Shown here piece by piece: positions 31,806-35,050 of a stretch of DNA of 35,050 bases (the stretch's first letter is position 1; each line of letters begins with the position of its first letter). This stretch comes from Microbacteriaceae bacterium (GTDB lineage: Bacteria; Actinomycetota; Actinomycetes; Actinomycetales; Microbacteriaceae): contig JAODMT010000012.1 in assembly GCA_025464975.1 (NCBI GenBank), positions 1-35,050 on the forward strand, in the 5' to 3' direction. Position numbers and translations under genes: made by a program. A model generated the notes under the pieces. The model had not been told where the DNA came from. It ran no database searches and worked only from the letters and a program-made list of their open reading frames with translations.

Positions 31806-32021
31806 GTGGACATTCGAGTCGCAGAACTGCCAGAGAGGAAGACGTCGACACGGTGCTGGTCTCCGCCGACGGAGATCTATCCCGGCACGGTTATCAAGGG
31901 CGGGTTCACCATCCTCGAGCTGCCAAGCCGCAAGGCTGCTGAGGAGTGGGCCCGCAAGATCGCGGCCGCCTGCCGCTGCTCACAGGAACTGCGGGAGTTC
32001 ATGTTCGACCCGCAAAGCTAG
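31806..32021 (+). pseudogene. Truncated YCII-domain protein next to dif
   Basis: From about 31870 the frame encodes GTVIKGGFTILELPSRKAAE and EWARKIAAACRCSQELREFM, the C-terminal half of a YCII-related (YciI, DGPF) protein. The N-terminal half with its MKYML-type start is missing. The bases back to 31806 belong to an unrelated frame, and another frame contains DTVLVSADGDL, perhaps a further remnant. The frame begins at the edge of dif. This looks like a gene cut off at or near the recombination site. The stop lies inside the end of the convergent patatin gene (23-bp overlap). An intact short protein from a GTG cannot be excluded. Confidence 0.55.
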
Positions 32022-32967
32022 AGCTCGGTCGCCAGAACTCGGCGAGCTGCCCGGCGAGGGCTCGGCCTTGGTCGTAGCCTCCCCGCGCGGCCGGCAGACG
32101 CGTCGACGGATCCAACGCATTGGCGTTGAACACGTCACCCGCGCCGCCATCCGGAAAGACGGTCTCGACCCTGCTGCCCCCTGCGCGCAGTTCGCCGACC
32201 TGGGTTGCGAGATCCATTCCCCAGTCCAGCGGCGTCCGCGACCTGCCGCCGAATGGTTCCAGCACCAAGACTCGCCCGTATCCAGCCGCCAGGTCGGCGT
32301 TCGAGCTGCGTCGATAGGCGCCGTTGATGTATCGGTTCGCGCCGATGCGGTACGGACCACGGAAGCCGTTGCTCGTGCTGGCGGCGACGGCGTCCACCAG
32401 GTCGATTCCGCTGTGGCGGTCGAACACGACCGGTTCCCCGGTATGCGCATCGACCGCCGTGATCAGCACGGGCTGTTGCGGCCAGTGGTGGCTGGGAAGC
32501 CGAGCCGCGACGATGTCGCGCCAGCGGTTCTGACCCGATCCGTCGGACGCGTCCATTTCGAGTGCCGCGGCGCCCATCCTGCGGCGCATATCGGACGCAT
32601 CCTCGGCAGAACCGATGATCTCGTTCGACCACTCCATGTAGCTCGGCCCCGAAAGATGACCGCGTCCCCTGTCCGACCCGAGTTCTGCGCCCTGTGGCCG
32701 GGGCACTTCGGCGAGGATGGCGGCATACAGTTCGGCAGGCCGTGTCCCGCTGGTGATCTGGGCGGCCACCGTGGATCCTGCCGACGTCCCGATGATGAGA
32801 TCGGCGTCGGTGACATCGACGCCGGCGTCGGACAGGCCGGCGATGAGACCGAGCTCCCACGCATTGCCTGCAGCTCCGGCACCGGCGAGAACCAAGGCTG
32901 TGCACGAGTGGTGTTCCGAGACGTTGTGAGAAGTCGTCTCCGAGTCGAACTGAAGTGAATGATTCAT
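31999..32967 (-). CDS. Patatin-like phospholipase family protein, catalytic Asp replaced
   Basis: A 322-residue protein of the patatin/RssA family. The oxyanion loop is GAGAAGNAW (about residues 29-37), the nucleophile elbow is GTSAG with S62, and the late motif that should read DGG/DGA is YINGAYRRSSNADLA, with N215 where the catalytic Asp of the Ser-Asp dyad is expected. If the alignment is right, lipase activity may be reduced or lost, or another residue may serve. No signal peptide. It is read on the minus strand toward dif. A structured leader with a 17-codon ORF precedes it (33016-33069). AGAAAG is a weak ribosome-binding site before the ATG. Confidence 0.85.
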   Translation of the reverse strand: MNHSLQFDSETTSHNVSEHHSCTALVLAGAGAAGNAWELGLIAGLSDAGVDVTDADLIIGTSAGSTVAAQITSGTRPAELYAAILAEVPRPQGAELGSDRGRGHLSGPSYMEWSNEIIGSAEDASDMRRRMGAAALEMDASDGSGQNRWRDIVAARLPSHHWPQQPVLITAVDAHTGEPVVFDRHSGIDLVDAVAASTSNGFRGPYRIGANRYINGAYRRSSNADLAAGYGRVLVLEPFGGRSRTPLDWGMDLATQVGELRAGGSRVETVFPDGGAGDVFNANALDPSTRLPAARGGYDQGRALAGQLAEFWRPSSSFAGRT

Positions 32968-32993
32968 AGTCGTAGCTTTCTGAGAGTGCGTAC

Positions 32994-33048
32994 GGCGCTC
33001 CCCGCGACGGCTACGTCAGTCGCGCGATCGTGAACTCGAAGGAGCGCC
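32994..33048 (-). promoter_or_regulatory. Nested hairpins in the leader of the patatin gene
   Basis: GGCGCTCC (32994-33001) pairs with GGAGCGCC (33041-33048), enclosing CGCGAC (33003-33008) with GTCGCG (33019-33024). The outer arm overlaps the 17-codon ORF, so a translating ribosome would decide which hairpin forms. Confidence 0.4.
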
Positions 33049-33069
33049 CAGAGTGGACAGTGTGTGCAT
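33016..33069 (-). CDS. Possible 17-residue leader peptide
   Basis: A short ORF (MHTLSTLGAPSSSRSRD) on the minus strand with the best Shine-Dalgarno in the window, AGGAGGT at 33083-33077, seven bases before its ATG. A TAGAGT hexamer (33113-33108), overlapping the stop codon of the upstream RibD-type gene, may be its -10. It ends about 50 bases before the patatin start, and its coding region forms part of a hairpin. A regulatory uORF is the simplest reading; no amino acid run points to a specific attenuation signal. Confidence 0.4.
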   Translation of the reverse strand: MHTLSTLGAPSSSRSRD

Positions 33070-33110
33070 CGGGCTCACCTCCTCGAATCGTGTCACGTTC
33101 GCTGAGAACT

Positions 33111-33707
33111 CTACCGGTTTGGGCTCGGCGAGCGAAGCGACGAGTTCGGGATTTCGTAGCGCAGAAGAGCCACGCCGTTTTCGAACGAGGTGGCCTCGAG
33201 CAGCTTCAGGTCCTGCCGATCCTCGAAAATGCGCGTTCCCGTGCCGCGTGACGCCGGGCAGACCAGCATCCGAACTTCGTCGACCACGCCGGCGCCCAGC
33301 AGGAAGTGCATGAGCTTCAGACTCCCCCACAGCCAGATGTCCTTGCCGCTCTGCTCCTTGAGCTCCCGGATAGTGGCGGCAGGGTCGCGCGTCACGGTCG
33401 CGGCGGAAAAGTTGCCCCAGGGGGCGTCATCCAGCTTCGACGAGGCGACGAACTTAGTGAGGTTGTTGAGCTTGTCGCCGTACTCGCCCTGCTCCTCGGC
33501 GTACGGCCAGTAGCCCTTGGACTGGGCGTAGGTATTCGCGCCGAGAATCATCGTGTCGACCGAGCCGATGAACGCCATCACGCTCGCCTTGAACGCGCTG
33601 TTGTCGTCCTCGGAGAAGGGCTCCCCTGACACGAAGCTGAGTCCGCCGTCCTCCTCGGAGGCGATGTTGTCGACGGTGACCCACTGCTGGGCTATGAGCT
33701 TTCGCAT
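33111..33707 (-). CDS. Dihydrofolate-reductase-family protein (RibD C-terminal type)
   Basis: A 198-residue NADPH-dependent reductase-like protein. The start MRKLIAQQWVTVDNIASEED corresponds to the first strand and loop of the family. DTMILGANTYAQSKGYWP, the TKFVASSKLDD strand, IRELKEQSGKDIWLWGSLKL and RMLVCPASRGTGTRIFEDRQ follow the RibD_C pattern. I chose the ATG at 33707 rather than an upstream one because TACAGT (33720-33715, minus strand) is a -10 eight bases before it. Such genes are common in actinobacterial accessory regions. The substrate is unknown; true folate reductase activity is unlikely. Confidence 0.85.
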   Translation of the reverse strand: MRKLIAQQWVTVDNIASEEDGGLSFVSGEPFSEDDNSAFKASVMAFIGSVDTMILGANTYAQSKGYWPYAEEQGEYGDKLNNLTKFVASSKLDDAPWGNFSAATVTRDPAATIRELKEQSGKDIWLWGSLKLMHFLLGAGVVDEVRMLVCPASRGTGTRIFEDRQDLKLLEATSFENGVALLRYEIPNSSLRSPSPNR

Positions 33708-33885
33708 GGCGCCAACTGTAGCCCGCTCGCGCACGGAGGGATCCCGGCGAGGCGTTGTGGGGTCGAGGGTGTGGGAGGAAAATGGCCGCAAAGGCCGACA
33801 CGCCGCACAGGATCAACCTCTCACTCGCTCGGGACGCGACAGCAATTCCTCCGATGAGGTCAGGATCGGCCGGGACGGAGTGGTC

Positions 33886-34668
33886 ATGGCCAGCCGGATG
33901 GACATTGACGGGCACCCAACGTGGATCGATGACCGGGGCGGTCCCGGCGCGCCCCTCCTGCTGCTGCACGGCGGCCTGAGCAACAGTGACGAGCTGCTCA
34001 ATAGCATCGGGACGGGACTTGCGGAGCGTTTCCGCGTCGTTGCGTTCGATCGCCGCGGCCATGGCTATACAGCGGACACCGATGCCGATTTCCACTATGC
34101 GGACATGGCGACCGAGACCATTCGAGTGCTCGAGCAGGTAGTCGGCGGCCCGGCCCACCTCGTGGGGTGGAGTGACGGCGGGATCGTTGCGCTCACCGTT
34201 GCGCTTAAGCGACCCGATCTCGTGAACAAGCTGGTTGTCATTGGCGCCAACTACCACTACGACGGGGTATTGCCCGTTGAGATGGACCCTGAATCTTCGC
34301 TCGCGCAGGAACTGAGCAAGGCGTACATCGAACGATCGCCCGACGGCGCCGAGCACTTGGAATTGGTCTTCAGCAAGAGCTTCAGGATGTTCGGCACGGA
34401 GCCAACGCTCACGACCGCCGACATCGCCCAAATCGCCCGACCTGTGCTCGTCGTTGTCGGTGACGACGACCTCGTCGCATTGCCCCACACGGTCTCGCTG
34501 TACGAAGCCCTGCCCGAAGACCAGCTCGCCGTCGTTCCCCGGGCATCCCACGCGCTTCCAGTGGAACATCCCGATGTCGTCACCGGCCTCATTCTCGATT
34601 TCTTGGCCGCAGCCGAGCCTCCCCACACGCTCATTCCCATACGTCGCGCACGGCCCACCAGCGGTTAG
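33886..34668 (+). CDS. Alpha/beta-hydrolase fold enzyme
   Basis: A 260-residue cytoplasmic hydrolase. LLLLHGGLSNS carries the oxyanion hole, GWSDGG holds the nucleophile S96, VVGDDDLVA the acid (about D194) and RASHALPVEHP the His (H222). GGAG at 33877-33880 lies five bases before the ATG at 33886. The frame is open back to 33553, but that part overlaps the divergent reductase gene and looks non-coding. The fold is shared by esterases, haloperoxidases and lactonases, so the substrate cannot be assigned. Confidence 0.85.
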   Translation: MASRMDIDGHPTWIDDRGGPGAPLLLLHGGLSNSDELLNSIGTGLAERFRVVAFDRRGHGYTADTDADFHYADMATETIRVLEQVVGGPAHLVGWSDGGIVALTVALKRPDLVNKLVVIGANYHYDGVLPVEMDPESSLAQELSKAYIERSPDGAEHLELVFSKSFRMFGTEPTLTTADIAQIARPVLVVVGDDDLVALPHTVSLYEALPEDQLAVVPRASHALPVEHPDVVTGLILDFLAAAEPPHTLIPIRRARPTSG

Positions 34669-34866
34669 AGCCTGTCGCCCGTTCGTGCTCCCGACGCGGA
34701 CACCCGGGGTGAATCACCGGTATGACCTCACCGGCGCACCGACTGTTGCCGTGGCCTCCACCGACGAAGGAGAATCAGACGTACTGCTCGAAGCTGGTCT
34801 GATTGAATCAGGCGACGACGACGAGGGAGGCCGCGACGGCGGGCCCGCCCAATGGACGGAGACACG
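34669..34866 (+). promoter_or_regulatory. Upstream region of the UvrA-like gene with an inverted repeat
   Basis: AATCAGAC (34773-34780) and GTCTGATT (34797-34804) form a perfect 8-bp inverted repeat with a 16-base spacer, and GAATCAG occurs again at 34805-34811. It could be an operator or an mRNA hairpin. An acidic 53-codon frame (GTG at 34709) ends in an ATGA overlap with the UvrA-like start, but it lacks a ribosome-binding site, so I do not count it as a gene. Confidence 0.4.
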
Positions 34867-35050
34867 ATGAGCATAGCCACGAGCACGGACACGCAGTCGC
34901 CTGCGCTGCATAGTGCCGACAGTCACGATCTGATCCGCGTGCAGGGTGCGCGCGTGAACAACCTCAAGGACGTCAGCGTCGAGATCCCGAAACGCCGGCT
35001 GACGGTGTTCACCGGCGTCTCTGGCTCGGGCAAGAGTTCGCTGGTGTTCG
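34867..35050 (+). CDS. UvrA-like ABC ATPase, 3' end cut by the window
   Basis: The first 61 codons of a UvrA-family protein. After a variable N-terminus, [20 protein letters not shown] and the Walker A segment [14 protein letters not shown] are plain. The sequence ARVNNLKDV is typical of the actinobacterial UvrA-like (UvrA2, drug-resistance-linked) group more than of housekeeping UvrA, whose usual opening is 'GAREHNLKNV'. GGAG sits seven bases before the ATG. The rest lies beyond the window, so zinc-finger and second ATPase domains cannot be checked. Confidence 0.85.
   Translation, partial: MSIATSTDTQSPALHSADSHDLIRVQGARVNNLKDVSVEIPKRRLTVFTGVSGSGKSSLVF

Noticed and set aside
33553-33885. Upstream in-frame extension of the alpha/beta hydrolase
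   Set aside because: It overlaps the divergent reductase gene on the other strand, and a good ribosome-binding site precedes the ATG at 33886.
34709-34870. Acidic 53-codon frame ending in an ATGA overlap with the UvrA-like gene
   Set aside because: The overlap is suggestive, but there is no Shine-Dalgarno, and the region contains an inverted repeat that suits a regulatory role.

Overview
The window is high-GC chromosomal DNA from an actinobacterium, most likely a Microbacteriaceae-type organism. This rests on the gene set: mycothiol ligase MshC, RNA-polymerase-binding RbpA, the WYL pair PafB/PafC, a TatA-TatC-HelY block, adjacent Lnt and polyprenol-phosphate-mannose synthase genes, GAF-ANTAR regulators, and frequent GTG starts. 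Several genes have a TANNNT hexamer 7-9 nt before the start codon, which suggests leaderless transcripts. The species cannot be named from the sequence alone.

Layout. (1) 1-3510: an amide-utilisation locus with the 3' part of an AmiC/UrtA-like binding protein, an APC permease and a formamidase/acetamidase. (2) 3511-4447: decayed DNA with a frameshifted small gene and a possible PIN-like remnant. (3) 4448-7097: a membrane cluster built around a short cytochrome b with b6-type histidine spacing, flanked by three unrecognised membrane proteins. (4) 7098-7840: gene-poor DNA with a strong hairpin and a tRNA-Leu(GAG) on the minus strand. (5) 7943-25758: a conserved actinobacterial core, in order M20 peptidase, uppP, two GAF-ANTAR genes, mshC, PAC2, HAD, trmI, FKBP lipoprotein, pafB, pafC, tatA, tatC, helY, lnt, ppm and rbpA. 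The order follows the Mycobacterium tuberculosis region Rv2141c-Rv2050, but the Pup-proteasome genes normally found between trmI and pafB are absent and one FKBP lipoprotein gene sits there. (6) 25853-28964: GDPD, an SPFH/NfeD pair and a divergent SDR. (7) 29049-31517: an S9 peptidase and a NUDIX hydrolase. (8) 31518-35050: a terminus-like accessory region with a near-perfect actinobacterial dif site at 31777-31804, a truncated YCII gene abutting it, a patatin-like protein preceded by a 17-codon leader ORF, a RibD-type reductase, an alpha/beta hydrolase and the start of a UvrA-like gene.

How the genes fit together. Lnt and Ppm act on the envelope (lipoprotein N-acylation and mannosyl donor supply). 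Tat and UppP serve export and wall-lipid recycling, and the FKBP lipoprotein is a plausible Lnt substrate. MshC, PafBC, RbpA and HelY relate to redox balance, DNA damage, transcription and RNA metabolism. Most genes left of dif are on the plus strand, as expected if the fork travels left to right toward dif. The strongest candidates for something little described are the cytochrome b6-like cluster, the dif-adjacent scar with an extra XerD half-site, and the missing proteasome block.
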